A stretch of DNA of 64,000 bases from Acidimicrobiales bacterium (GCA_020630065.1 JAHDCC010000003.1:1-64000); one strand, 5' to 3'; positions 8,923 through 17,477 are shown, counted from the first letter of the stretch. Made by a program: numbers and translations. Notes: generated by a model not told the origin, from the letters alone.

Positions 8923-10347
8923 TTAGGTATTCTCTGCTTCGGGAGTTGAGGCGGAGTCTTCGGTTAATGGGTTCTGAACCGGAACAGCGGCGATGTCTGC
9001 GGCTTCGAGAGTGGTGAGTGCTACGTCAGTCGGGTCGTCGATTTCGACGAGACGCGTGGCGTGTTGAGCCATGGCGGCTTCAAATAAATTTCGGGCGAGG
9101 CGCCCGTTGCCGAAACCGCGTCCTCGGTCGTGCGCCCCAAACCATGCTTCGGCGGCTTCGACGGCGTCATCACTGATTCGGTAGTGGCCCCCCTCAGCGA
9201 TGAGTTTAAGGATGGCGACCAGCTCATCGTCTGCGTAGTCCTCGAACGTTATGGTCTTAGGAAATCGGCTATGTAAGCCTGGGTTTGCTGATACGAGTTG
9301 GGCCATCTCTTTGGGGTACCCGGCGAGAATGACGACCATCGAGTCGCGTCGGTCTTCAACCTGTTTCACGATCGCGTCGATAGCTTCGCGGCCGAAGTCT
9401 TTGTTACCGCCCCGAACGAGTGAGTAAGCTTCGTCGACTAACAGGACTCCACCGTCGGCGTCGTCGAATATCTCCGCAACTCGGGGCGCCGTTTGCCCGA
9501 CAAACCCAACAACGAGGCCGCTTCGATCTGTTTCGGTGAGATGCCCAAGTTCTACAACGCCGAGACTTCGATAAATTCGGGCTAGGAGTCGGGCGACCGT
9601 TGTCTTGCCAGTACCGGGATTTCCGCTGAATACCAGGTGTTTGTTTGAGTCAACTGCAGGCAAACCACGTTCGACCCGAAGCCGTTGTACCTGAAGCATC
9701 GCCGTCAATAGACGGACCTCTTCTTTGACGGCGTCTAACCCAATGAGTTTATCTAACTCTGCTAGTACGTCTTCCAACGGCTCTTTAGGGAGTGGTTCAC
9801 GCTCTGGTTTGGTTGTCTCGGCGTCATCGTTTTGGCCAGACGAAGCCGTCGACTGTGCGGCTTTGGGCGATGGTAGGGAAGCGAGAAGGAGCCGTTGAAA
9901 GTTGGCGACGGCTTTAAGTTCATCTTCGGAAGGAAAGTTGTCGATCGATACAACGGTGTGGGCCAGCTTGGTGGCTTGCTCATAGTAGATACGGGATACT
10001 TGAGTACCTCGCTTCTCATCTACCTGAGATAGCGTCAGAAACATATCGGAAGGTGTTTTGAGCCAACTTCGTCTGCCAGAGACCAGTTCGTTCCGGCGAA
10101 GATCGGCGGGAGTGGCGTTGGCGGGAACGATGTCATGAGGCGCAAAAGCAACAATGATCGCCCACAGCTCGTCTTCGTTGTGGCGGCTGTCGGCATCGGC
10201 CACCGCAGCACAAATGTTGAATGCCTCGGTAAGAACGTCGCGCCGGAGGCTCTGGTTCGACAGCGTGGTCCCAGCGGCACTTGATACTAAAGCTTCGCCT
10301 ACCTGGTCAGCGAACTGTTTCACCGTGGCGGTTAATCCGGTATTCAT
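8923..10347 (-). CDS. CbxX/CfqX-type AAA+ ATPase
   Basis: A 474-residue AAA+ ATPase. The N-terminal ~195 residues are helical and end in a Glu/Lys/Pro-rich linker. The AAA module follows: Walker A GNPGTGKTT (242-250), the ESCC-like HLTETDRSGLVVGFVGQTA pore-loop segment, Walker B GGVLLVDEAYSL, and sensor region LAGYPKEM..NPGLHSRFPKTI. This is the CbxX/CbbX and EccA layout, in which the AAA domain remodels a protein partner. No RuBisCO or type VII secretion genes are present, so the client is unknown. It is the first gene of the murJ-pspA operon and is divergent from the MoxR gene, with about 125 bases of shared promoter region. Confidence 0.88.
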   Translation of the reverse strand: MNTGLTATVKQFADQVGEALVSSAAGTTLSNQSLRRDVLTEAFNICAAVADADSRHNEDELWAIIVAFAPHDIVPANATPADLRRNELVSGRRSWLKTPSDMFLTLSQVDEKRGTQVSRIYYEQATKLAHTVVSIDNFPSEDELKAVANFQRLLLASLPSPKAAQSTASSGQNDDAETTKPEREPLPKEPLEDVLAELDKLIGLDAVKEEVRLLTAMLQVQRLRVERGLPAVDSNKHLVFSGNPGTGKTTVARLLARIYRSLGVVELGHLTETDRSGLVVGFVGQTAPRVAEIFDDADGGVLLVDEAYSLVRGGNKDFGREAIDAIVKQVEDRRDSMVVILAGYPKEMAQLVSANPGLHSRFPKTITFEDYADDELVAILKLIAEGGHYRISDDAVEAAEAWFGAHDRGRGFGNGRLARNLFEAAMAQHATRLVEIDDPTDVALTTLEAADIAAVPVQNPLTEDSASTPEAENT

Positions 10348-10473
10348 TACGAACAGATAGTACTAGTTTCTTTTCGCAGGCGTACAGCATCGACCGCGGT
10401 TATAGGTGTATTTACATCGGCATAACATAAATCACCGCTCGTGAGAAGCCGTAGTGTGTACTGTGGAGTGGGT

Positions 10474-11373
10474 ATGACTAACCGTTTTGATTCAGTAGAT
10501 TCGGTCATAAAGCAGCTCGACTCAGTCGACTACTTGTCCGACAACGCAATAGCGAGCGCTACGTTCCTCGGTGACCGACTTCAGAAACCGATCTTAGTAG
10601 AAGGTCCAGCCGGTACAGGTAAGACTCAGCTCGCTAAGTCGGTAGCAGAAATGATTGATGCCCGTTTGATCCGGTTGCAGTGCTACGAAGGCCTCGATGA
10701 AAACAAGGCGCTTTATGAGTGGAACTACAAAAAGCAGCTGCTCCGTATTCAGGCATCTACCGATTCTGTTGAGTCTGGAGATAACTGGGCTGAGCTACAG
10801 GACGACATTTTTTCTGAAGAGTTTCTTCTCGCCCGTCCGTTGCTTGAAGCGATCACGGCAGACGAACCCGTGGTTCTTCTGATCGACGAGGTAGATCGAG
10901 TAGAACTCGAAACCGAAGCGTTACTGTTAGAAATTCTTTCGGACTATCAGGTCTCCATCCCTGAATTGGGCACGATCGAGGCGAAACAGATTCCGTTGGT
11001 GTTTCTGACGTCGAACAATTCGCGAGAACTCTCCGAAGCTCTCAAACGTCGTTGTCTGTTTCTCTACCTCGACTATCCGACGGCTGAGCGGGAGAAAGAA
11101 ATCGTTCTAACGAGAGTGCCCCAGATTAGTGACTCTTTGGCTAGTCAAGTGGCAGAGATCGTGGCTTCGATTCGTAAACTCGAACTGAAAAAACATCCCT
11201 CAGTGTCAGAGACCATCGACTGGGCTCGGACGCTGGTCCTTCTCGGAATCGAACGCGTCGACGAAGAAGTCGCCACCGAAACGTTGAACATTCTAGTGAA
11301 GTACCGTTCTGACATCGAAAAGGTAGCAAAAGAGTTCTCGTTGAATTCCGGCACCCATTTCGATGGCAGCTGA
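10474..11373 (+). CDS. MoxR-family AAA+ ATPase
   Basis: A 299-residue MoxR-type AAA+ ATPase with Walker A GPAGTGKTQLAKS (44-51), Walker B VVLLIDEVDR (~130-139), the TSNNSRELSEALKRRCLFLYLDYP sensor/arginine-finger segment and a C-terminal lid. The ATG at 10474 is chosen because GGAGTGGG lies just upstream; a GTG at 10441 is in frame but less likely. Its end overlaps the start of the CoxE-like VWA gene. MoxR-VWA pairs act as chaperones that help mature or insert cofactors into enzymes; in the cox cluster the CoxD/CoxE pair serves CO dehydrogenase. No such enzyme is nearby, so the target is open. Confidence 0.92.
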   Translation: MTNRFDSVDSVIKQLDSVDYLSDNAIASATFLGDRLQKPILVEGPAGTGKTQLAKSVAEMIDARLIRLQCYEGLDENKALYEWNYKKQLLRIQASTDSVESGDNWAELQDDIFSEEFLLARPLLEAITADEPVVLLIDEVDRVELETEALLLEILSDYQVSIPELGTIEAKQIPLVFLTSNNSRELSEALKRRCLFLYLDYPTAEREKEIVLTRVPQISDSLASQVAEIVASIRKLELKKHPSVSETIDWARTLVLLGIERVDEEVATETLNILVKYRSDIEKVAKEFSLNSGTHFDGS

Positions 11374-12838
11374 GCTAGCTCAGAACGCTTCGGCCGAAAT
11401 CGGAGCCCCGTACCGGGCGTTACTGGAGAGCTTTGTGCAGCAGCTGCGCGAAGCCGGCCTGCCAATATCGCTGTCTGAATATCTAGACGCATCCGAAGCG
11501 TTAGGACACGGGGTGTTGGGAAACCGCGACGTGCTGCGGAACACCTTGGCGACCACACTTATAAAACATCAGAACCATCTTCCCATCTTCTACACGATCT
11601 TTGACCTCTTTTTCACGACCCGGCTCCAACCGAATTCTGAAGAAGCGGACATTGGCGAACTGTTCGATTTTGATGACGAGCTAGAAGCGCCGTCGCCTCA
11701 GGACTCTTCGGCTTCAGGCGGAAGGCGCGAAGAACTTTCTGAAGAGGACCTACGGCGGCTCACACTCGAAGGCCTTCAAAGCGATGACCAGGATTTGTTG
11801 AAAACCCTCGCCAGACAGTCGGTGCGGCAGTTTGCCCACATCGAGCCGGGTCGTCCAGTCGGGGGAACCTACTATCTGTTTAAGACGATACGTGGCCTGA
11901 ACCTTGATGCTGCACTCGACACACTGGTAGAAATAGCAGAGGAAGAAGCCGATGGCCTCTCGCCGCTTGAACGTCGCTTAACAAAAGACGAAATGGAGCG
12001 ACGCATCAACCAGCTGAAGGAACAGATCGAATCAGAGATCCGTCGACAGCTCGTCGCCGATCGAGGATCTGAAACAATGTCACGATCTTTGAGAAGACCA
12101 TTGCCCGAAGACGTCGACTTCATGCACGCATCACGAGAGGAGTTAGCGGCGCTAAAGAAGGCGATGTATCCGCTTACCCGAAAGCTAGCGGCTCGACTCG
12201 CTCGAAAACGGAGGCACAAGAGACGAGGTCCCCTCGATTTCCGACGCACCGTCCGCCACTCCCTGAATTACGGGGGTGTCCCAGCGGAGCTGATCTTCAA
12301 ACACCCCAAGCCGTCGAAACCAGAAATATTCGTTCTTGCAGATATTTCTGGTTCGGTAGCAGCGTTTGCTCGGTTTACCCTTCATTTGACGTATGCGATT
12401 TCTGGTCAGTTCAGTCAGGTCCGTTCCTTTGTGTTCATAGACGGGGTCGATGAAGTGACCTCCTTTTTTGAAACGTCAGATGACATTACCGAAGCCATTC
12501 ATCGAGTAAACAGCGAAGCGGATGTTATTGCCGCCGATGGTCATTCAGATTATGGTCATGCGTTCAAAATGTTTTGGGATCGATTCGGTTCCCAAGTCAC
12601 CTCCAAGTCGACTGTGATCGTGCTTGGGGATGCCCGAAATAACTATCACACCTCTGAAGAATGGGTTCTCAAAGAACTTCAGAAGCGTTCTAGGAAACTG
12701 TTTTGGCTGAATCCTGAACCAAAGGCGTACTGGGATACAGGTGACTCTGTCATGAGTGACTACGGCGACCATTGTGATGGGGTGTTTGAAGCCCGAAACT
12801 TGAGGCAACTTGAACGTTTTGTAGACAACTTGGTCTGA
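11363..12838 (+). CDS. CoxE-like VWA domain protein
   Basis: A 491-residue CoxE-family protein with a C-terminal von Willebrand A domain (~320-491). The MIDAS motif is present as ADISGSV, with later VIVLGDARNNY. The N-terminal half is acidic and helical, with a basic stretch (RKLAARLARKRRHKRRGPLDFRRTVR) just before the VWA domain, as usual in CoxE proteins. It begins 11 bases inside the MoxR gene, so the two are coupled and should work as a MoxR-VWA chaperone pair in the cytoplasm. It ends immediately before two abutting palindromes. Confidence 0.92.
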   Translation: MAAELAQNASAEIGAPYRALLESFVQQLREAGLPISLSEYLDASEALGHGVLGNRDVLRNTLATTLIKHQNHLPIFYTIFDLFFTTRLQPNSEEADIGELFDFDDELEAPSPQDSSASGGRREELSEEDLRRLTLEGLQSDDQDLLKTLARQSVRQFAHIEPGRPVGGTYYLFKTIRGLNLDAALDTLVEIAEEEADGLSPLERRLTKDEMERRINQLKEQIESEIRRQLVADRGSETMSRSLRRPLPEDVDFMHASREELAALKKAMYPLTRKLAARLARKRRHKRRGPLDFRRTVRHSLNYGGVPAELIFKHPKPSKPEIFVLADISGSVAAFARFTLHLTYAISGQFSQVRSFVFIDGVDEVTSFFETSDDITEAIHRVNSEADVIAADGHSDYGHAFKMFWDRFGSQVTSKSTVIVLGDARNNYHTSEEWVLKELQKRSRKLFWLNPEPKAYWDTGDSVMSDYGDHCDGVFEARNLRQLERFVDNLV

Positions 12839-12839
12839 T

Positions 12840-12878
12840 GACTGGTTATTAACCAGTCTGTCGACATCGATGTCGACA
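12840..12878. repeat. Two abutting palindromes (8-bp stem hairpin plus 20-bp perfect palindrome)
   Basis: The first element (12840-12858) has arms GACTGGTT and AACCAGTC around a 3-base loop. The second (12859-12878) is a perfect 20-base palindrome centred on ATCGAT and flanked by two GTCGAC sites. They touch without a gap, start two bases after the CoxE-like stop, and lie before the ECF sigma gene. There is no T run of terminator length. They could end the MoxR-CoxE message or bind a dimeric regulator of the sigma operon. Confidence 0.75.
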
Positions 12879-13034
12879 ATAAATCTGTTAGCCCGCATCT
12901 AACGTCTGGTGGAAAGCGAAGAATGAGATGTGAGCGCAGTTTTGACAGACAAAGCCGCAAGGCCAAATGATAGTGCCAGCTTCCCATCCACTTTAGTGGT
13001 TGGTGCACACTTGCGTTATCATCAAGGGGTGTCC

Positions 13035-13553
13035 GTGCAAAGTCTTGAACAGCGTCTCGTTTTAGGAGACGAAGCCGCCCTTCGAGAGGTCTATGAAGAA
13101 TACGGCCCGATGGTGCTTGGTATGTGTAGAAAATTGGTTGGCGCAGACGCAGAAGACGTCGCCCAACAGGTGTTTGTTGATGCGTGGAAAGCCCGGGAAC
13201 GCTTTGATCCGTCTAGAGGAAGTCTCGGCGCTTGGCTAAGCGGTATTTCTCGGTTTAAGTCGATCGATCATCTTCGTGCCAAAGGGCGCCGCCCTTCGAT
13301 TCCATCCGAAAAAGTTGGCGAACAAGCCTGGGACGAAGCCAAGGTCGACGACGTCGTCAACCGAATGGTGTTGACGAATGCGTTGAAGTCGCTGCCTCCG
13401 GCCCGCCGGGAGGTGATCGAACTTGGTTTTTTCCAAGGTTTGAGTCACCCCGAAATTTCAGTAAAGCTCGATCTGCCGCTAGGAACAGTTAAGAGCCACA
13501 TGCGCAGAGGTTTAGAATCCCTTCAGAACGAACTGCGGGGTAGTCATGTCTAA
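13035..13553 (+). CDS. ECF RNA polymerase sigma factor
   Basis: An ECF (group 4) sigma factor of about 172 residues. Region 2 (EVYEEYGPMVLGMCRKLVGADAEDVAQQVFVDAWKARERFDPSRGSLGAWLSGISRFKSIDHLR) and region 4 (LPPARREVIELGFFQGLSHPEISVKLDLPLGTVKSHMRRGLESLQ) are both complete, separated by a short linker; region 3 is absent as expected. I place the start at the GTG at 13035, five bases after AAGGGG, because family members begin just before region 2. The frame is open back to a GTG at 12930, so a longer protein (207 residues) is possible. The 3' end overlaps the anti-sigma gene by eight bases. Confidence 0.9.
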   Translation: MQSLEQRLVLGDEAALREVYEEYGPMVLGMCRKLVGADAEDVAQQVFVDAWKARERFDPSRGSLGAWLSGISRFKSIDHLRAKGRRPSIPSEKVGEQAWDEAKVDDVVNRMVLTNALKSLPPARREVIELGFFQGLSHPEISVKLDLPLGTVKSHMRRGLESLQNELRGSHV

Positions 13554-14265
13554 CCACGACTACCGATCCGACCCTGAACTTCAATCATTTGGTGACGTAA
13601 TGGATGTCTTGAACCAAGGTCCATCCGAAGTCGTTCCCGAACCTCTACCCGAAGACCTTTGGAGCCGTATCTCCGCTGACATTGCGGACGTGCCATCTCG
13701 TGATCACTTGATCCCGCCCACGCACATCACGGCACCAACTCCGATCGTGGATCCAGCACTAAATGGCCAGAGCCACGACATGTCGGGGGTTAACTCTCAG
13801 CCGAATAATGTTACGCAGCTGGCTTCCCGCCGTTCGTCGAAGTTAACATATTCGGCAATGGGAATTGCGGCCGCAATAGCGCTGCTCGTTATGGTTCCTC
13901 TGGCTTTTGCATGGCAAACAAGTCGGACCGCTCCGATCGACTCAGTAGCCCAGCTAGACCAGCTAGAGGGCTTTACCGGGGGAGAGGCAACGGCAACTCT
14001 TCGTGGGACTTCTCTTGAATTGGAAGTGGCGGAGTTGCCCGAAGAAGACGACTCTTTCTATGAGGTTTGGGCTATTGATCTTGAAGGTGAAGATATCCAG
14101 GCGTTAACCTCGCTCGGCAAGGTCGAGGGTTCAGCGGAATTTGATTGGCCTGAGGGTATCGATCCAGAGGAATACTCGGTTATCGACATCTCTATCGAAC
14201 CTAATGACGGTAACCCAGACCACAGTGGAGTTAGCGTCTTGCAGGGTGAACTAGCTGAACAATAA
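13546..14265 (+). CDS. RskA-type membrane anti-sigma factor
   Basis: A 239-residue predicted anti-sigma factor with a cytoplasmic N-terminal part (~1-105), one membrane helix (YSAMGIAAAIALLVMVPLAFAW, ~107-125) and an extracytoplasmic RskA C-terminal domain (GGEATATLRG..LELEVAELPEEDDSFYEVWAIDLEGED..LGKVEGSAEFDWPEGIDPEEYSVIDISIEPNDG). The N-terminal part has no HxxxCxxC zinc motif. It overlaps the sigma gene, so the pair is co-translated; the sigma factor is presumably held at the membrane until regulated proteolysis. The signal sensed is unknown. A bidirectional terminator follows. Confidence 0.87.
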   Translation: MSNHDYRSDPELQSFGDVMDVLNQGPSEVVPEPLPEDLWSRISADIADVPSRDHLIPPTHITAPTPIVDPALNGQSHDMSGVNSQPNNVTQLASRRSSKLTYSAMGIAAAIALLVMVPLAFAWQTSRTAPIDSVAQLDQLEGFTGGEATATLRGTSLELEVAELPEEDDSFYEVWAIDLEGEDIQALTSLGKVEGSAEFDWPEGIDPEEYSVIDISIEPNDGNPDHSGVSVLQGELAEQ

Positions 14266-14281
14266 GGCCGTAACGTAAAAG

Positions 14282-14316
14282 GCTCCCGCACACCGAGCAG
14301 GTGGCGGGAGCTTTTT
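14282..14316. terminator. Rho-independent terminator, probably bidirectional
   Basis: Stem GCTCCCGC (14282-14289) and GCGGGAGC (14304-14311), followed by TTTTT on the plus strand. On the minus strand the same stem is followed by CTTTTA. It lies between the anti-sigma gene and the convergent DAHP synthase gene. Confidence 0.88.
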
Positions 14317-14326
14317 AGTTGACGTT

Positions 14327-15676
14327 CTACGGCGTGTTGGGTGCGCTTCGCATAAGTTCGGCTACCTCGAAGGCTAGGTCGAGGCTTTGCTGTCCGTTTA
14401 GTCGAGGGTCACACACTGTTTCGTATCGTTTGCCTAAGTCGTTAGTTTCCACCGGGTTGGTTCCACCGAGGCATTCGGTTACGTCTTCTCCGGTGAGTTC
14501 AACGTGGACGCCTCCAGGCCAGGTGCCAAGGCTGTGATGCACATCGAAGAAACCTTTGACCTCGCTCATGACTTGGTCAAAGCTTCTGGTCTTGTGACCG
14601 GTTTCTGACGTAAAGGTGTTGCCGTGCATGGGGTCAGATATCCAGGCGACAGGGTGCCCAGATTCTTTTACGTCTTCGATAATGCCGGGCAAGATGTCAG
14701 TTATTTTTTCTGCGCCCATTCGAGAGATCAATGTCAAACGGCCAGGGTCGCGATTCGGGTCGAGTTTCTCAAGCAGCGGAAGGAGCTCTTCTTTTGTTGC
14801 CGTGGGCCCTACTTTGCAAGCGATCGGGTTGTGGACGCCGCTTAGGAACTCTGCATGAGCCTCATCGACCGAGCGGGTTCGTTCCCCAATCCAAATCAGG
14901 TGGGCGGAACAGTCATACCAGTTACCGGAAACACTGTCTTGTCGAGTTAATGCTTCTTCGTATTCGAGAATCAGTCCCTCATGGCTGGTGTAGAAGTCGG
15001 TACGGTTTAGCTGAGATTTCGAGCTCGAGATACCGGCCGCTTCCATAAATCGGAGCGCTCGTTCGATTTCGGTCGCAAGCTGCTCGTATCGTTTGCCTTC
15101 TGGAGAGTTAGCAACAAATTCCTGAGTCCAGTCATGAACTCGGCGTAGGCGGGCAAAACCGCCTTGGGTAAACGCACGAAGTAAGTTAAGTGTTGAAGCT
15201 GACTGGTGGTACACCTGCAGTAGTCGTTGAGCGTCAGGAATCCGGCTCTCCTCGGTGAACGCCGGGTCGTTGACCATATGCCCAAGGAACGAAGGCAACT
15301 CTACGCCGTCCTTGGTTTCGGTTGGCGATGATCGGGGTTTAGCGAACTGCCCGGCGATCCGTCCGAGCTTAACGATCGGGACTCCGGATGAGTAAGTAAG
15401 TACAACCGCCATTTGGAGGATTACTTGAAGCTTGTTGCGAATCGAGTCTGCGTTGAAATCCACAAACGATTCTGCGCAATCTCCAGCTTGAAGAATGAAT
15501 GCTTTGCCCTCAGCGACCTCGGCTATTTCTCGCCGCAGTTGTCTAGCTTCGCCTGCGAACACCAGAGGTGGGAGCAGGCTGAGCTGGTTCTCTATCTGCT
15601 TCAACTCTTCTTTGTCGGGCCAGTCAGGCTGATGTTTCGCTGGTTTTGGCCGCCAAGATCCAGGGTTCCAAGTCAC
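14327..15676 (-). CDS. aroG: Class II 3-deoxy-7-phosphoheptulonate (DAHP) synthase
   Basis: A 449-residue class II (plant-like) DAHP synthase, the first step of the shikimate pathway: PEP plus erythrose 4-phosphate gives DAHP. Clear blocks are FILQAGDCAESF (metal-binding Cys), GVPIVKLGRIAGQFAKPRSSPTE, DFYTSHEGLILEYEEALTR, HLIWIGERTR, NPIACKVGP, LTLISRMGAEKI, WISDPMHGNT (metal-binding) and GGVHVELTGEDVTECLGG. Length and order match the class II enzymes of actinobacteria. It starts at a GTG (TWNPGSW follows). It stands alone on the minus strand between two terminators, divergent from a small membrane-protein gene. Confidence 0.97.
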   Translation of the reverse strand: MTWNPGSWRPKPAKHQPDWPDKEELKQIENQLSLLPPLVFAGEARQLRREIAEVAEGKAFILQAGDCAESFVDFNADSIRNKLQVILQMAVVLTYSSGVPIVKLGRIAGQFAKPRSSPTETKDGVELPSFLGHMVNDPAFTEESRIPDAQRLLQVYHQSASTLNLLRAFTQGGFARLRRVHDWTQEFVANSPEGKRYEQLATEIERALRFMEAAGISSSKSQLNRTDFYTSHEGLILEYEEALTRQDSVSGNWYDCSAHLIWIGERTRSVDEAHAEFLSGVHNPIACKVGPTATKEELLPLLEKLDPNRDPGRLTLISRMGAEKITDILPGIIEDVKESGHPVAWISDPMHGNTFTSETGHKTRSFDQVMSEVKGFFDVHHSLGTWPGGVHVELTGEDVTECLGGTNPVETNDLGKRYETVCDPRLNGQQSLDLAFEVAELMRSAPNTP

Positions 15677-15857
15677 ACAGTCAGTGTCTCTGATCAGGGG
15701 GCAAGACGCAACTTAATTTCTACAAAATGGGCATTGAATTGTCGGCCATGGGTCAACAGCGTAATACTGGTGTTAACTTAGCTCGGCTACCCTGAGGTGG
15801 TGTGCTCGCAAGTCGGTTGATTTGGGGCTCTAACTGCTAAGGAGGAGGCGCAGAATC

Positions 15858-16283
15858 GTGTCGTATAACCCACCGGGGCCTAATTGGGGGCAACAGCAAG
15901 GGGCTCAGCCGCAAGGCTGGGGGACGCAACCACCGCAAGATAACCAGTTCGCTAATCAACAAGCGAATGTTCCGTTCGCTTCGCAATACGGTGGGTTCCG
16001 ACCTCAATACCAGGAGCAAAGCCAGGCAGGGCTAGCGTTAGGTTTAGGTATTGGAGCGTTGCTGTCGCTTTTCTTGTGTGCGATAATAATGCCGTTTCTT
16101 GGCGGTGCCGCTTGGTTTTTCGGGCAGAAAGAGAAGAAGGCTATCCAAGCCGGTTTGCGTGACCCCTCAGGAGCCGGTCAAGCACAGGCAGGAATGGTAA
16201 TGGGAATCATCGCACTGGTTCTGTTCTTTTTGTTTGTGATCGGATACATCTTGTTATTTGTTGTCCTGGCGGCCTCTGCGTAG
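15858..16283 (+). CDS. DUF4190-type small membrane protein
   Basis: A 141-residue protein. The first ~55 residues are low-complexity Gln/Pro/Gly/Asn (PPGPNWGQQQGAQPQG...), and the rest has two membrane helices (LALGLGIGALLSLFLCAIIMPFLGGAAWFFG and AGMVMGIIALVLFFLFVIGYILLFVV) joined by a charged loop with GQKEKKAIQAG. This is the DUF4190 layout common in actinobacteria. The start is GTG with a strong AGGAGG site about 12 bases upstream. The function is unknown; the repeated Pro/Gln tail suggests a cytoplasmic protein-binding segment. A strong hairpin follows the stop. Confidence 0.8.
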   Translation: MSYNPPGPNWGQQQGAQPQGWGTQPPQDNQFANQQANVPFASQYGGFRPQYQEQSQAGLALGLGIGALLSLFLCAIIMPFLGGAAWFFGQKEKKAIQAGLRDPSGAGQAQAGMVMGIIALVLFFLFVIGYILLFVVLAASA

Positions 16284-16290
16284 AAAACTA

Positions 16291-16328
16291 TTGAGGCCTT
16301 GGTTCAGAGTTCTAAACCAAGGCCTCAA
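16291..16328. terminator. Bidirectional terminator hairpin
   Basis: A perfect 14-base stem (TTGAGGCCTTGGTT at 16291-16304 and its complement at 16315-16328) with a 10-base loop. It sits between the DUF4190 gene and the convergent sigma factor gene. A T-rich tail follows on the minus strand (TAGTTTT). Confidence 0.85.
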
Positions 16329-16354
16329 GTAACTATTCAGTTAGTTAGCAGAAA

Positions 16355-17194
16355 TTATGCGGCGTCGAAGTCGGCGATAACGTCGCCAGCTTGGTCACGA
16401 ACGGCACTCACAGCTCGTTTGACCAGTCGTCGAGCGGCTTCGGCAGTAACACCGAGCTCTTCGCCCACTTCGCGGTAGCTGCGCTTACGGCCATCGTTTA
16501 GACCGAAACGCTGCTCGACTGCATAGCGGGCACGAGGGTCAAGAACTTCGAGGAGCCCGGTCACCATGGTCTCTTCAGCCTTAGCCATTACTTCAAACTC
16601 GGGCCCTGGGGTTGAGTCAGGTAGTAGATCGACTAGCTCGTTCGAGTCATCGTCACCGATTGTCCGATCGAGTGAAGTTGGGGTAGTAAGACGATGAAGT
16701 CGTGCGTGCTCGTCATCGAGTTCGTCTCCGTCACCGGAAACCTGTCGCAACGCTGCGCGGAGGCTGGCAGACCGATCGCCTGGAAGACGAACGAGGCTGG
16801 CTTTTTGGTCGAGGGCACGGCCAATTGCTTGGCGGATCCAGAACGTAGCGTATGTGGAGAATTTAAATCCCTTACGCCAGTCGAACTTGTCCACTGCGTG
16901 TTCTAGGCCAAGGTTTCCTTCTTGGATCAGATCCAGAAGTTCCATGGATGGAGGTAGTGGGTATCGACGGGCGACGCTGACAACAAGCCGAAGGTTTGCT
17001 CGGATGAACCGATCTTTCGCTCGGGCTGCAGCTCGTATTGAGCGACGGTTTCCAGCGGTATTCTCGCCGTTGTCAATCGCCTCTTGAGCTTTTGTTCCTT
17101 TTTCAATAATTTGGCTTAGTTCTCGCTCTTCTTCTGCTGTCAGAAGGGGAACGAGCCCAATTTCGTTTAAATACTGTCCTACGGAGTCACTCAT
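16355..17194 (-). CDS. Sigma-70 family RNA polymerase sigma factor (group 2 type)
   Basis: A 279-residue sigma factor resembling the primary family: region 1.2 (DSVGQYLNEIGLVPLLTAEEERELSQIIEKG), region 2 (RANLRLVVSVARRYPLPPSMELLDLIQEGNLGLEHAVDKFDWRKGFKFSTYATFWIRQAIGRAL), a region 3 that looks shortened, and region 4 (LEVLDPRARYAVEQRFGLNDGRKRSYREVGEELGVTAEAARRLVKRAVSAVR). The rpoD-type region 1.1 is missing, so this is a nonessential-type group 2 factor rather than the housekeeping one. TFWIRQAIGRAL replaces the usual TWWIRQAITRA, which may change -10 recognition or melting. Its leader contains a C10 run and a hairpin. Confidence 0.92.
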   Translation of the reverse strand: MSDSVGQYLNEIGLVPLLTAEEERELSQIIEKGTKAQEAIDNGENTAGNRRSIRAAARAKDRFIRANLRLVVSVARRYPLPPSMELLDLIQEGNLGLEHAVDKFDWRKGFKFSTYATFWIRQAIGRALDQKASLVRLPGDRSASLRAALRQVSGDGDELDDEHARLHRLTTPTSLDRTIGDDDSNELVDLLPDSTPGPEFEVMAKAEETMVTGLLEVLDPRARYAVEQRFGLNDGRKRSYREVGEELGVTAEAARRLVKRAVSAVRDQAGDVIADFDAA

Positions 17195-17229
17195 GTATTG
17201 TTGCTTCTTTGCTCAGTTAGATTAGCGGT

Positions 17230-17262
17230 GGGGGGGGGGACCAATGAGGAGCGCCTCATTGG
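17230..17262 (-). promoter_or_regulatory. Leader of the sigma gene: C10 run plus 9-bp hairpin
   Basis: In the 283-base gap between the sigma gene (minus) and nadD (plus) there is a run of ten G on the plus strand (17230-17239), read as C10 in the sigma leader. Right beside it is a perfect inverted repeat CCAATGAGG (17241-17249) / CCTCATTGG (17254-17262). The element ends about 35 bases from the sigma ATG, so it is probably transcribed. The rest of the gap holds only AT-rich, promoter-like sequence and no gene. Confidence 0.6.
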
Positions 17263-17477
17263 GGGACTTGTTAGGCTTGGCCTTGCCGGACGAGTGTTTA
17301 CGTTAAGTAGGAGTTTCTCCGGGGTTAAGCACAGTAGGCCCAATCACACGTTTTAGTATAGATCACGGTGGAAAGATAGTGATATGGGTCACTTTGCGTT
17401 TGTTTTTGCAGTAATCACTATTAGCCGCAATGGTTTTGTAACGATGTCAAACCACCAACAAGAAGACTGGTAGGTAA

